64,000 bases of DNA from Streptomyces sp. KL109B (GTDB lineage: Bacteria > Actinomycetota > Actinomycetes > Streptomycetales > Streptomycetaceae): assembly GCF_030766935.1 (NCBI RefSeq), contig NZ_JASERL010000001.1, positions 930,001 to 994,000 on the forward strand, in the 5' to 3' direction. Every line of letters starts with the position of its first letter. Position 1 is the stretch's first letter. A program made the position numbers and the translations under genes. The notes beneath the pieces were generated by a model. That model made no database searches. It was not told the origin of the DNA and saw only the letters and a list, made by a program, of their open reading frames with translations. Positions 12,447 to 21,764 of the stretch are shown piece after piece.

Positions 12447-13288
12447 CAGAAGAACCTCGGATCGTCGAAAGCACCGGACGCGACCAGATACACGTAGAAG
12501 TCGGCGAGCGCCACGCTCACCAACGAGGCCCAGGCGAGCAACATATGACGGGCATTCAGTTTCCCTACCCAGCCCCAGAGCCGATAGCGCACCGGGTGTT
12601 TCGAGAAGTGCTTCAGGCGTCCGCCGACGATGTGCCGGCAGGAGTGGCAGGAGATCGTGTAGGCCCAGATCAGCACGATGTTGGCGAGGAAGATCAGGGA
12701 CCCGAGCCCCATGTGCCCCCACTCGTAGTGCTCGTCGCGGAACGACAGCACGGTGTCGTACGTGAGGATGCAGGCCACGAGCACGGCCGCGTAGAAGAAG
12801 TAGCGGTGGATGTTCTGCAGGATCAGCGGGAACCGCGTCTCGCCGCTGTACTTCTTGTGCGGCTCGGCCACCGCGCAGGCGGGCGGCGAGGCCCAGAAGC
12901 CGCGGTAGTAGGCCTTGCGGTAGTAGTAGCAGGTCAGCCGGAAGCCGAGCGGGAAGATCAGGATCAGCAGGGCGGGGGAGAGGCCCCACCAGCTCCCGAA
13001 GATCTCCCAGTTGGGGCCGTGCCGCATCGGCTCGCAGTTGTCCGCGAGGCACGGCGAGTAGAACGGCGAGACGTAGGGGGCCGCGTAGTAGTCGGCGTTC
13101 GCGAAGGCCCGCCACGTCGAGTAGACGATGAAGGCGAGCAGCCCGCCCGTGGTCACGGCCGGCGCCAGCCACCAGCGGTCCGTACGCAGATGGGGCGCGG
13201 TGATCGCGGCACGCGTCCGGCCTCGGACGCCGGTGCCGCTCACGGTATGGGGTTCTTCGGTACTGGTGGGTTCCGTGCCGGTGGCCAA
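12446..13288 (-). CDS. sdhC: Succinate dehydrogenase membrane-anchor subunit (Sdh1 type)
   Basis: Integral membrane subunit of 280 residues with about five hydrophobic segments, similar in size and position to the mycobacterial Sdh1 anchor. Contains histidines suitable for haem or quinone binding (LQNIHRYFFY) and an unusual ISCHSCRHIVGGR segment at the end of a helix. No separate SdhD follows, so one long protein appears to replace the SdhC/SdhD pair. First gene of the sdhC-sdhA-sdhB operon, with overlapping junctions. The N-terminal 40 residues are polar; the start at 13288 is not certain. Confidence 0.85.
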   Translation of the reverse strand: MATGTEPTSTEEPHTVSGTGVRGRTRAAITAPHLRTDRWWLAPAVTTGGLLAFIVYSTWRAFANADYYAAPYVSPFYSPCLADNCEPMRHGPNWEIFGSWWGLSPALLILIFPLGFRLTCYYYRKAYYRGFWASPPACAVAEPHKKYSGETRFPLILQNIHRYFFYAAVLVACILTYDTVLSFRDEHYEWGHMGLGSLIFLANIVLIWAYTISCHSCRHIVGGRLKHFSKHPVRYRLWGWVGKLNARHMLLAWASLVSVALADFYVYLVASGAFDDPRFF

Positions 13289-13338
13289 CGAAGCCTCCGC
13301 TCGAAGGGACGGGGGATGGGGGTGCCGTCAGAAGGGCG

Positions 13339-13623
13339 CTAGGGCGCGTGCCGGTCGCGGGCGCCGAGCCCCTCGTCGTCCGTGTCGATCCACAGGGACC
13401 TGTCGTACGGGGCGTCGGAGATCGTCACGAGTTCGGGGTGACGCGGTTTCTCCTGGCCCTCGGCCGACTCGCGCAGCAGGGCGACGCTCTCGCGCAGATG
13501 GTCGGTGTCGGCGCGTACCCGACGCAGATCGGGGCCTCCGACCTGGGGCCCTATGCGCCCCACGGCGCGCGCGAGGTCGTCGACGCAGCGCTGAACCGCC
13601 GTCAAGTCGTCGTGCAGGGACAT
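13339..13623 (-). CDS. Small conserved protein upstream of sdhC
   Basis: A 94-residue hydrophilic protein with no recognised domain. The first half (MSLHDDLTAVQRCVDDLARA through RRVRADTDHLRESVALLRES) is probably an alpha-helical hairpin or short coiled coil; the end is acidic (DAPYDRSLWIDTDDEGLG). It is 50 bp upstream of sdhC on the same strand and is likely the first gene of that transcript. Function unknown. Confidence 0.7.
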   Translation of the reverse strand: MSLHDDLTAVQRCVDDLARAVGRIGPQVGGPDLRRVRADTDHLRESVALLRESAEGQEKPRHPELVTISDAPYDRSLWIDTDDEGLGARDRHAP

Positions 13624-13857
13624 GACTTGGCCTCACTTCCGCTGGTGCGGCGGAGTTGCTCATGCGCCTGAGAGTGTCGCGCGTCACATTGCCGTTTGTG
13701 AAGGGATCCGTGCGGATTGGCGGCGTGCGCCGTGGTGCGCGTCAGCGAATTCGCGCCGCCGGGGCAGGTGGCGACGCGGGCCCCTTTGGGCCGCACGGGT
13801 GGCTTCCGGACGGCCTGTGGGCGTGTCGGGCGGGTCCCCTCCGTGAATCCACTTCAG

Positions 13858-13887
13858 TTGGCCGATAGATGTGATCAGCTCCATATA
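13858..13887 (+). promoter_or_regulatory. Possible promoter for the LpqW/OppA-like lipoprotein gene
   Basis: TTGGCC (13858-13863), 18 bases, then CATATA (13882-13887), in the roughly 300-bp region between divergent genes. Weak match; listed because it is the only A/T-rich -10-like site near the start. The rest of 13624-13930 shows nothing recognisable. Confidence 0.3.
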
Positions 13888-13930
13888 CCGCCAAACGAGA
13901 CAAAACCGGCCAGCCCCGGAGGTACCCGTG

Positions 13931-16129
13931 ATGCCCCACGTCCCCAGGCGCCCAGGAGCCGCCGCACGCTCGGCCGCGTTCCTCGTGTGCGGCGCGCTCG
14001 CCGTGACCGCCCTCGCCGGGTGCGGTTCCGAGGACCAGGCGGGCGAGCCGGCCGCCGGGCCCGACGTCGCCTCGGCCGCCCGCGCCCAGGTCAAGGACGG
14101 CGGCACGCTACGGTGGGCCGTCGACGACGTGCCGCAGACCCTCAACTCCTTCCAGGCCGACGCGGACGCGGCCACCAGCCGGATCGCCGGGGCCGTGCTG
14201 CCGTCGATGTTCCGGCTCGACGCGCAGGGGCGCCCGCAGGCCGACTCCGACTACCTGGAGAAGGCCGAGGTCATCAAGACCGAGCCCAAGCAGGTCGTGC
14301 TGTACAAGCTGAACCAGCAGGCGGTGTGGAGCGACGGCCGGGAGATCGGCGCCGCCGACTTCGCCGCGCAGTGGCGCGCCCTGTCCGGAAAGAACAGCGC
14401 GTACTGGACCGCCCACAACGCCGGCTACAACCGCATCGAGAAGGTCGAGCGCGGCAAGAACGACCTGGAGGTGCGGGTCACGTTCGGCAAGCCGTACGCG
14501 GACTGGCGCTCGCTGTTCTCGCCGCTGTACCCCAAGGACGTGATGGGGACGCCGGACGCCTTCAACGAGGGCGCCCGGAAGAACCTCAAGGTGACCGCGG
14601 GGCCCTTCGCGCTCGACAAGGTCGACCGGAGCGGCAAGAAGGTCACCCTCGACCGCAACCCCCGCTGGTGGGGCCGCCCCGCCAAGCTGGAGAAGCTGCA
14701 GCTCACCGCGGTGCCCCGGGACGAGCGGCCCGCCGCGCTCGCCGACGGCAGGGTGGACCTGGCCGGGGTCGACCAGGAGGCCGCCGAGCGCATCGCGTAC
14801 GCCGCCCGCGACAAGGGGAAGGACGGCGCCAAGGGAGCCTCCGGCCCGCTCGCGCACGGCCCCGGCTCCGACGTCACCTCCGGTGAGGCGCTGCGCTCCT
14901 GGGCGCGGGCGCACAACGAGGACTGGGAGGTCGCCGAGGGCGAGCTGGAGGCCCGCGCGAAGACCCGGAAGGCCGTGAAGAAGTACGCGAAGGAGCAGGC
15001 GGGCCTCGACGGCTTCGTCGTCCGCAAGTCGCTCGAACCCGCCTATACGCAGCTCGCGTTGAACGGTTCGAGCGGCCCGCTCGCCGACGAGCGGGTGCGC
15101 CAGGCCGTGGCCCGCGCCCTCGACCGTACGAAGCTCGCCGAGAGCGTGCTGAAGCCGCTCGGCCTGCCCGCCGCCACCGTCGGCAGCCACCTCGCCCTCT
15201 CCGGACAGGCCGCGTACGCCGACAACAGCGACGCCCTCGGCAAGCAGGACGCCGACAAGGCGCAGGCGCTGCTCGCGGAGGCGGGCTGGGTGCGCGGCGG
15301 CCCGCTGGAGGAGAAGGAGAAGAAGCCGAAGACGGCGGGCGGCAAGGCCGACCACGCCTCCGACACCTCGGCCGAGCACGGCTCCGGCTCCGGTGACGGC
15401 ACGTACATCATGGGCGAGGACGACCAGAAGCCCGGCGACGAGCAGAAGCACGCAGGCGACGCCAAGCAGGGCGCGGCCCCCGGCGCCTACGCCCCGAAGG
15501 GGACCGCCGCTCCGGAGCAGGCCGCCGACAAGGGCGTCAAATCGGGCACCGGGCAGCTGGCCAAGGACGGCAAGCCGCTGACCCTGAACTTCGTCCTGCC
15601 CTCCGGGGAGGACTCGGAGCAGCTGCGGGCCGTCGCCGACCGGATCTCGGCGATGCTGCAGAAGATCGGCGTACGTACGGACATCACGAAGGTCGACGAC
15701 GCGGACTACTTCAAGGACCACATCGCGGCCGGCGATTACGACCTGGCGCTGTACTCGTGGCCCGGCTCCGCCTACCCGGCCACCGACGGCCGCCCGATCT
15801 ACGCCAAGCCGGTCCCGGCCGCCGACGGTTCGCTCACGGTCGAGCAGAACTACACGCGGGTCGGCACCGACCACATCGACCAGCTCTTCGACCAGGCGGT
15901 CGGCGAGCTCGACGAGGAGAAGGAGCGCTCGCTCGTCCGGCAGGCGGACGAGCGCATCTGGGCCGCCGCAGGATCGATTCCGCTCTACCAGCGGCCCGAA
16001 CTCGTCGCGGCGAAGGCGAATCTGGTGAACGCGGGCGCCTTTGGCTTCCAGGAGCCGGACTACGAGGACATCGGCTTCCTGAAGCCGGGCGCCAAGGCCA
16101 CCGGTTCCCCCACGGAGGACGCTGGCTGA
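13931..16129 (+). CDS. Solute-binding lipoprotein of the OppA/LpqW family
   Basis: Extracytoplasmic lipoprotein with the peptide-binding (SBP_bac_5) fold, about 732 residues. The signal peptide ends in the lipobox LAGC. KDGGTLRWAVDDVPQTLNSF begins the mature domain. An insertion rich in K, E, D and G lies at about residues 460-547 (KEKKPKTAGGKADHASDTSA and onward), before the fold resumes at GKPLTLNFVLPSGEDSEQLR. GGAGG at 13918-13922 fits ATG 13931 (GTG 13928 is possible). It has no permease neighbours and lies before typA, the arrangement of lpqW and typA in mycobacteria, so it may act in cell-envelope control rather than import; that role is inference. Confidence 0.85.
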   Translation: MPHVPRRPGAAARSAAFLVCGALAVTALAGCGSEDQAGEPAAGPDVASAARAQVKDGGTLRWAVDDVPQTLNSFQADADAATSRIAGAVLPSMFRLDAQGRPQADSDYLEKAEVIKTEPKQVVLYKLNQQAVWSDGREIGAADFAAQWRALSGKNSAYWTAHNAGYNRIEKVERGKNDLEVRVTFGKPYADWRSLFSPLYPKDVMGTPDAFNEGARKNLKVTAGPFALDKVDRSGKKVTLDRNPRWWGRPAKLEKLQLTAVPRDERPAALADGRVDLAGVDQEAAERIAYAARDKGKDGAKGASGPLAHGPGSDVTSGEALRSWARAHNEDWEVAEGELEARAKTRKAVKKYAKEQAGLDGFVVRKSLEPAYTQLALNGSSGPLADERVRQAVARALDRTKLAESVLKPLGLPAATVGSHLALSGQAAYADNSDALGKQDADKAQALLAEAGWVRGGPLEEKEKKPKTAGGKADHASDTSAEHGSGSGDGTYIMGEDDQKPGDEQKHAGDAKQGAAPGAYAPKGTAAPEQAADKGVKSGTGQLAKDGKPLTLNFVLPSGEDSEQLRAVADRISAMLQKIGVRTDITKVDDADYFKDHIAAGDYDLALYSWPGSAYPATDGRPIYAKPVPAADGSLTVEQNYTRVGTDHIDQLFDQAVGELDEEKERSLVRQADERIWAAAGSIPLYQRPELVAAKANLVNAGAFGFQEPDYEDIGFLKPGAKATGSPTEDAG

Positions 16130-16303
16130 CCTGCGGTTTCTTCGGGCGGGCCGGTTCTTCGGAGGCGGCCCGTTCGGCCCGGCTGAGCCGGTCGCCGCGG
16201 GGACACGTAGCATGGGGTGAGGCCGTGGCATGTCCAGCCCGGCAGGGCGCGCGTAAAGCAACGTACGCGCAGCCGACCACTCACTCCAGGAGTACGCCTC
16301 ACT

Positions 16304-18211
16304 ATGGCCACGCGCCACGACATCCGTAACGTCGCCATCGTCGCTCACGTCGACCACGGCAAGACCACCATCGTCGACGGCATGCTGAAGCAGGCCGGTG
16401 CCTTCGCGGCCCACCAGCTGGAGTCGGTCGACGATCGGGTGATGGACTCGAACGACCTGGAGCGTGAGAAGGGCATCACGATCCTCGCCAAGAACACGGC
16501 GGTGAAGTATCACCCCAAGGACGGCGGGGACCCGATCACGATCAACATCATCGACACCCCCGGCCACGCCGACTTCGGTGGCGAGGTCGAGCGCGGTCTG
16601 TCGATGGTGGACGGTGTCGTGCTGCTCGTCGACGCCTCCGAGGGCCCGCTCCCGCAGACCCGCTTCGTGCTGGGCAAGGCGCTCAAGCAGCGGCTCCCCG
16701 TCATCCTGTGCATCAACAAGACGGACCGCCCCGACGCCCGGATCGACGAGGTCGTCAACGAGACGTACGACCTCTTCCTCGACCTGGACGCCGACGAGGA
16801 CCAGATCGAGTTCCCGATCGTCTACGCCTGCGGCCGTGACGGCGTCGCCTCGATGACCAAGCCGGAGGACGGCACGGTCCCGGCCGACTCGACGAACCTC
16901 CAGCCGTTCTTCTCCACGATCCTGGAGCACATCCCGGCTCCGACGTACGAGGAGAACGCCCCGCTCCAGGCGCACGTCACCAACCTGGACGCCGACAACT
17001 TCCTCGGCCGTATCGCGCTGCTCCGCGTCGAGCGGGGCGAGCTGCGCAAGGGCCAGACCGTGGCCTGGATGAAGCGCGACGGCGAGGTCCAGAACGTCCG
17101 GATCAGCGAACTCCTCATGACGGAGGCGCTCACCCGCAAGCCCGCCGAGGTCGCGGGCCCCGGTGACATCTGCGCCGTCGCCGGCATCCCCGACATCATG
17201 ATCGGCGAGACGCTCGCCGACCCGGAGAACCCGGTCGCGCTGCCGCTGATCACGGTGGACCAGCCCGCCATCTCCATGACCATCGGCACGAACACCTCGC
17301 CGCTGGTCGGCCGCGGTGGCACGGGCAAGGGCGCGGACGCGAAGGCCGCCGTCAAGGACCGCAAGGTCACCGCCCGCCAGGTCAAGGACCGCCTGGAGCG
17401 CGAGCTGATCGGTAACGTCTCGCTGCGCGTCCTCGACACCGAGCGCCCCGACGCCTGGGAGGTGCAGGGCCGCGGTGAGCTGGCGCTCGCGATCCTCGTC
17501 GAGCAGATGCGCCGTGAGGGCTTCGAGCTGACGATCGGCAAGCCGCAGGTCGTCACCAAGGAGATCGACGGCAAGACGCACGAGCCGGTCGAGCGCATGA
17601 CGGTCGACGTCCCCGAGGAGCACATGGGCGCCGTCACGCAGCTCATGGGCGTCCGCAAGGGCCGCATGGACAACATGTCGAACCACGGCTCCGGCTGGGT
17701 CCGCATGGAGTTCGTCGTGCCGTCCCGCGGCCTCATCGGCTTCCGTACGGAGTTCCTGACGAACACCCGCGGCACGGGCATCGCGCACTCCATCCACGAG
17801 GGCCACGAGCCGTGGTTCGGCACGCTGACGACCCGTAACAACGGCTCGCTGGTCGCCGACCGCGCCGGCGCGGTCACCCCCTTCGCGATGATCAACCTCC
17901 AGGAGCGCGGTGTGCTGTTCACCGAGCCCGGCACCGAGGTGTACGAGGGCATGATCGTCGGCGAGAACTCGCGTGCCGACGACATGGACGTGAACATCAC
18001 CAAGGAGAAGAAGCTCACCAACATGCGTGCGGCTTCCGCCGACTCCACGGAGAACGTGGTCCCGGCCCGCAAGCTCTCCCTGGAGCAGTCCCTGGAGTTC
18101 TGCCGCGACGACGAGTGCGTCGAGGTGACCCCGGAGGCCGTGCGCATCCGCAAGGTCGTCCTGGACCAGAAGGAGCGCGGCCGCTCGGCCTCGCGCGCGA
18201 AGCACAGCTAG
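16304..18211 (+). CDS. typA: Translational GTPase TypA/BipA
   Basis: Ribosome-associated GTPase related to EF-G, involved in ribosome assembly and stress growth. G1 is [10 protein letters not shown]3 [16 protein letters not shown] and G4 NKTDRPDAR, all within the first 140 residues; the C-terminal part with [19 protein letters not shown] and [17 protein letters not shown] is specific for TypA. 635 residues. AGGAG at 16288-16292 supports ATG 16304; the open frame extends upstream but without a ribosome site. The stop codon lies in the first unit of a 13-bp tandem repeat. Confidence 0.96.
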   Translation: MATRHDIRNVAIVAHVDHGKTTIVDGMLKQAGAFAAHQLESVDDRVMDSNDLEREKGITILAKNTAVKYHPKDGGDPITINIIDTPGHADFGGEVERGLSMVDGVVLLVDASEGPLPQTRFVLGKALKQRLPVILCINKTDRPDARIDEVVNETYDLFLDLDADEDQIEFPIVYACGRDGVASMTKPEDGTVPADSTNLQPFFSTILEHIPAPTYEENAPLQAHVTNLDADNFLGRIALLRVERGELRKGQTVAWMKRDGEVQNVRISELLMTEALTRKPAEVAGPGDICAVAGIPDIMIGETLADPENPVALPLITVDQPAISMTIGTNTSPLVGRGGTGKGADAKAAVKDRKVTARQVKDRLERELIGNVSLRVLDTERPDAWEVQGRGELALAILVEQMRREGFELTIGKPQVVTKEIDGKTHEPVERMTVDVPEEHMGAVTQLMGVRKGRMDNMSNHGSGWVRMEFVVPSRGLIGFRTEFLTNTRGTGIAHSIHEGHEPWFGTLTTRNNGSLVADRAGAVTPFAMINLQERGVLFTEPGTEVYEGMIVGENSRADDMDVNITKEKKLTNMRAASADSTENVVPARKLSLEQSLEFCRDDECVEVTPEAVRIRKVVLDQKERGRSASRAKHS

Positions 18212-18246
18212 TCCGCGCCACTAGTCCGCGCCACTAGTCCGCGCCG
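18209..18246 (+). repeat. 13-bp tandem repeat spanning the typA stop codon
   Basis: TAGTCCGCGCCAC at 18209-18221 and 18222-18234, and a third near-copy at 18235-18246. The first TAG is the typA stop; the other two lie in different frames (the period is not a multiple of three). Confidence 0.9.
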
Positions 18247-18259
18247 CCTGACGGCAGTT

Positions 18260-18300
18260 GGGCCCGGTATCCCCCACAACAGGGGGGTGCCGGGCCCTTT
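18260..18300 (+). terminator. Terminator after typA
   Basis: Sixteen-pair stem (left 18260-18275, right 18282-18297, two G-T wobbles) with a 6-base loop, followed by TTT. From 18301 to 18718 I see no gene; the region is less GC-rich than its surroundings and presumably carries the bldK promoter, with TTGTCC (18486) and TACGCT (18507) only 15 bases apart as a weak candidate. Confidence 0.75.
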
Positions 18301-18718
18301 GTCTTGCCGCTAGTCTTCACGCCGTCTACGCGCAGTGAACGAAACCGGCGGCGATGTCTCCCAACAGCGGGTCAAATTCCGCTGGAGCGCAAGTGATTAA
18401 GTCCATCCCGTGGTCCGGAATGCGGACGCCGGTGGCCGATAGGTATGTAACACGTCCGTTTCGTGGCCCTCTATCTCGGATCTGTTTGTCCGGATTTTGG
18501 GAGAAGTACGCTTCAGGTGTGATCGAACCGAGACCAAAAGAGTGTGGTCGCGACAGCGGCTGTGGCTAATAGTGGTCCGCGTAGCGTCCCGGATCCCGCG
18601 CTGCGACGGTTCCTGACGGCTACTCGGACCTCGCGCGCTTCGAGTGACGTACGCCGTGCGACGACCACCGGGCCTTCCGGCCTTTGATGGTCTCCAACAC
18701 CTGTGAAATGGACGAATC

Positions 18719-19750
18719 ATGACGAGTCCAATCGAGATTGAGGGCGCCGAGACCTCTTCCGCCTTGGACAAGGAGAGCGCGCCGCAGGGTGACGCGAAGG
18801 AGCCCAAGAAGCTCGAGGGGCGCAGTCCCGGCCAGTTGATGTGGCGGCGCTTCAAGCGGGACCGGACGGGTGTCTGGTCCGCGTGGATCGTCCTGTTCTT
18901 CTTCGTGATCGCCGCGCTTGCCCCGGTCATCAGCAAGCTGTACGGCAAGGACCCGTACACCTTCTACGGCCAGGACGACCCCACGCTGCTCAACGAGTTC
19001 AACCTGCCGGCCGGGCCCAACGGCGGTATGTCGCCCGAGCATTGGTTCGGCATCGACCCGAACTACGGGCGCGACGTCCTCGCCTACCTGCTCTACGGCA
19101 TGCGCACCTCGCTCTACACCGCGCTGTGCGCCACCATCGGCATGGTGATCCTCGGAGTCGTGATCGGCCTCCTGGGCGGCTACTTCGGCGGCAAGATCGA
19201 CTACTGGCTGGGCCGGCTCACCGACTTCATGATGGCGCTGCCCAATCAGCTGTTCATGGTCGCGGCCATGCCCGTGATCGTCGCCGTCTTCGTGGCCCCG
19301 GACGAGGAAACCCCGGTCTACGTACGGTTCCTGGCCATCACCGGCATCATGTGGATGCTCACCTGGATGAGCCTGGCACGCCTGGTGCGCGCGGTGACCC
19401 TGTCGCTGCGCGAGCGGGAGTTCGTGGAGGCGGCGAAGGTCGCGGGCGCCTCGCCCTGGCGGATCGTCCGCAAGGAGCTGCTGCCCAACCTGGTGACGCC
19501 GATCATCGTGCAGGGCACGTACCTGCTCCCCAGCACCATCCTCTCGGTCGCCTTCCTCTCGTTCGTCGGCGTCGGATACCAAGACCCCACGCCCGACTGG
19601 GGATTGATGTTCGCGACGGCGGCGAAGATCTACGAGGTGGACCCGACCTACTTGTACTTCCCGGGTGTCGCCATGGTCGTCTTCTTCGTGGCGTTCAACC
19701 TCTTCGGTGACTCCGTCCGGGACGCGTTCGATCCCAAGACCGGACGCTGA
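18719..19750 (+). CDS. bldKA: BldK oligopeptide ABC transporter permease
   Basis: DppC/OppC-type inner-membrane permease, 343 residues, with an N-terminal helix (SAWIVLFFFVIAALAPVI) and the binding-protein-dependent transport domain in the second half; the coupling motif EFVEAAKVAGASPWRIVRKE is clear. The gene order permease, binding protein, permease, ATPase, ATPase is that of bldKA-E of S. coelicolor, where the system imports an extracellular oligopeptide signal needed for aerial mycelium formation. Symbol assigned from this order and the neighbouring typA. First gene of the operon after a 500-bp gap. Confidence 0.88.
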   Translation: MTSPIEIEGAETSSALDKESAPQGDAKEPKKLEGRSPGQLMWRRFKRDRTGVWSAWIVLFFFVIAALAPVISKLYGKDPYTFYGQDDPTLLNEFNLPAGPNGGMSPEHWFGIDPNYGRDVLAYLLYGMRTSLYTALCATIGMVILGVVIGLLGGYFGGKIDYWLGRLTDFMMALPNQLFMVAAMPVIVAVFVAPDEETPVYVRFLAITGIMWMLTWMSLARLVRAVTLSLREREFVEAAKVAGASPWRIVRKELLPNLVTPIIVQGTYLLPSTILSVAFLSFVGVGYQDPTPDWGLMFATAAKIYEVDPTYLYFPGVAMVVFFVAFNLFGDSVRDAFDPKTGR

Positions 19751-19855
19751 GCGGACTTCACCGAGGGTCGCTGCCACCCGGGCGCCGGACCGACCAGCCG
19801 GATGCGTCAGGCAGCACACAAGGATCACTACTCACAGGCAGGTGGACTCAACTCC

Positions 19856-21652
19856 ATGAGCATCCTTCGTTCGCGCACGGCGCAGGCAACGATCGTCGCC
19901 GCCGCTGTCGGCGCCCTCACGCTCACCGGCTGCAGCAGCGGCAGCGGCGACGGTGACAAGAATGTCGGCAAGTCCAAGGACGACGCGGCGGCCCAGGCCA
20001 AGCCGGTCGTCATGGGCACCGCCCAGGACTCCGTCGGCCCCGCCAAGGCGGTCCCGGGCGCCAAGAAGGGCGGCACGGTCCAGGTCTACCAGGAGAGCGA
20101 CTTCTCGCACCTGGACCCGGGTCAGATATACGTCTCCGACGCCGGCCTGCTCTCCAAGCTCCTGTACCGCGGTCTGACCACGTACACCGAGGACGCCGAC
20201 GGCCAGCAGACGGTCGTCGGTGACCTCGCCAAGGACGCGGGCAAGTCCTCGGACGGCGGCAAGACCTGGACCTTCCAGCTGAAGGACGGGATCAAGGACG
20301 AGAACGGCCGCGAGATCACCTCGGCCGACATCCGCCACACCATCGAGCGCCTCTACGACCCGTTCCTCACGGACGGTCCGACGTACATCCAGCAGTGGCT
20401 CTCCGGCGGCGGCACCACCTACCGCAAGGCCTACGGCGGTCCGTACAAGGGCAAGCACCTGCCGAAGTCGGTCCTGGACACGCCGGACGACAAGACCATC
20501 GTCTTCCACTTCAAGGAAGCCCACACCGACGCCCCGCAGGCCCTGGCCATGGCCGCGTACTCGGTCGTGCCCGAGAAGACGGACACCAAGCAGAAGTACG
20601 ACCAGAAGCCCGTCGCCTCCGGCCCGTACAAGATCGCCTCGTACAAGCCGGGCAAGAGCCTGCAGCTCGTCCGCAACGACAAGTGGGACGAGAAGACGGA
20701 CCCGATGCGCCACAACTACGTGGACGGGTTCAACATCGACTTCAACGTCTCCAAGGCCGACCAGACCAAGACGATCCTGGCCGACCGCGGCGAGGCCAAG
20801 AACGCCATCATGTTCACCGGCCAGAACGACGCCACCCAGCTGCAGAAGATCACGACCGACAAGAAGGTCATGAAGCGCACGGTGCAGGGCTACGCCCCGT
20901 ACGTGTGGCAGCTGAACATGAACATGGACCGGATCAAGGACAAGAAGATCCGCGACGCCATCGCCCTGGCGATCCCGGCCACCGCGGCCGCCCAGGCCGA
21001 CGGCGGCAAGTACGGCGGCGACGCCGCCAACTCGCTGACGTCGCCCGCGCTTCCGGGCTACAACGCGAAGGACGACGTGTTCAACCGCGAGGGGAAGCCG
21101 AACGGCGACATCGCCAAGGCGAAGAAGCTGATCGACGAGGCCGGCGCCAAGGGCAAGAAGATGGTCTACGGCTACGCCAACACCGACGTCCGCGTCACCC
21201 AGGCGAACCTGATCATCAACAACCTGGAGAAGATCGGGCTCGACGTCCAGAAGAAGGAAATCGACAACGCCACCTGGTACGAGCAGATGGGCAAGGTCAA
21301 GAACGGCCTTGACCTCTACATGACCGGCTGGGGTCAGGACTGGGCCGACGGCAACACCGTCTTCCCGCCGACGTACGACGGCACCAACATCCAGGACGGC
21401 GGCTCCAACTACTCCCACGTGAACGACAAGCACGTGAACGCGGAGAGCGCCCGCATCCAGAAGATCGCGGACCCGGCGGAGCGCGCCAAGGAGTACCGCA
21501 AGCTCTCCAACTACATCTCCAAGGAGATCAACCCGGCCGCCCCGATCTACTACACCAAGGTGTTCCAGATCGCCGGCTCCAACGTGGGCGGCCTGCGCTA
21601 CTCGACGGTCACCAGCTACACCGACCCGACGCAGGTCTACCTCAAGAAGTAG
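19856..21652 (+). CDS. bldKB: BldK oligopeptide-binding lipoprotein
   Basis: Extracytoplasmic peptide-binding lipoprotein, 598 residues. Signal peptide with lipobox LTGC, then a Gly/Ser/Lys-rich linker, then the SBP_bac_5 domain starting KKGGTVQVYQESDFSHLDPG. The ATG at 19856 gives a normal signal peptide; the upstream open frame (19802) would spoil it. In S. coelicolor BldKB captures the developmental peptide. Lysine codon density is higher than in neighbours, normal for abundant lipoproteins of this family. A hairpin follows the gene, before bldKC. Confidence 0.9.
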   Translation: MSILRSRTAQATIVAAAVGALTLTGCSSGSGDGDKNVGKSKDDAAAQAKPVVMGTAQDSVGPAKAVPGAKKGGTVQVYQESDFSHLDPGQIYVSDAGLLSKLLYRGLTTYTEDADGQQTVVGDLAKDAGKSSDGGKTWTFQLKDGIKDENGREITSADIRHTIERLYDPFLTDGPTYIQQWLSGGGTTYRKAYGGPYKGKHLPKSVLDTPDDKTIVFHFKEAHTDAPQALAMAAYSVVPEKTDTKQKYDQKPVASGPYKIASYKPGKSLQLVRNDKWDEKTDPMRHNYVDGFNIDFNVSKADQTKTILADRGEAKNAIMFTGQNDATQLQKITTDKKVMKRTVQGYAPYVWQLNMNMDRIKDKKIRDAIALAIPATAAAQADGGKYGGDAANSLTSPALPGYNAKDDVFNREGKPNGDIAKAKKLIDEAGAKGKKMVYGYANTDVRVTQANLIINNLEKIGLDVQKKEIDNATWYEQMGKVKNGLDLYMTGWGQDWADGNTVFPPTYDGTNIQDGGSNYSHVNDKHVNAESARIQKIADPAERAKEYRKLSNYISKEINPAAPIYYTKVFQIAGSNVGGLRYSTVTSYTDPTQVYLKK

Positions 21653-21668
21653 TTCGCACAAGGCAGTT

Positions 21669-21706
21669 CCCGGGGGTGAGAGCGCGGCGGAGCTCTCGCC
21701 CCCGGG
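21669..21706 (+). terminator. Intra-operon hairpin after bldKB
   Basis: Fifteen-pair stem (left 21669-21683, right 21692-21706, one wobble) with an 8-base loop, 16 bp after the bldKB stop and 58 bp before bldKC. Likely a partial terminator or 3' stabiliser that keeps binding-protein mRNA in excess. Confidence 0.6.
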
Positions 21707-21764
21707 CCGCCGCACATCCCCTCCTGGTCTCCCACCGCCGCCGTCCTGAGAGCAGCTTTCTGCC

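Noticed and set aside
12447..13172. 242-codon N-terminal extension of sdhA
   Set aside because: Lies entirely over sdhC in another frame; the flavoprotein fold starts at ATG 12446.
14108..18205. Minus-strand open frame of 1365 codons opposite the lipoprotein and typA genes
   Set aside because: Runs across two well-supported genes and the gap between them; low-complexity product without motifs.
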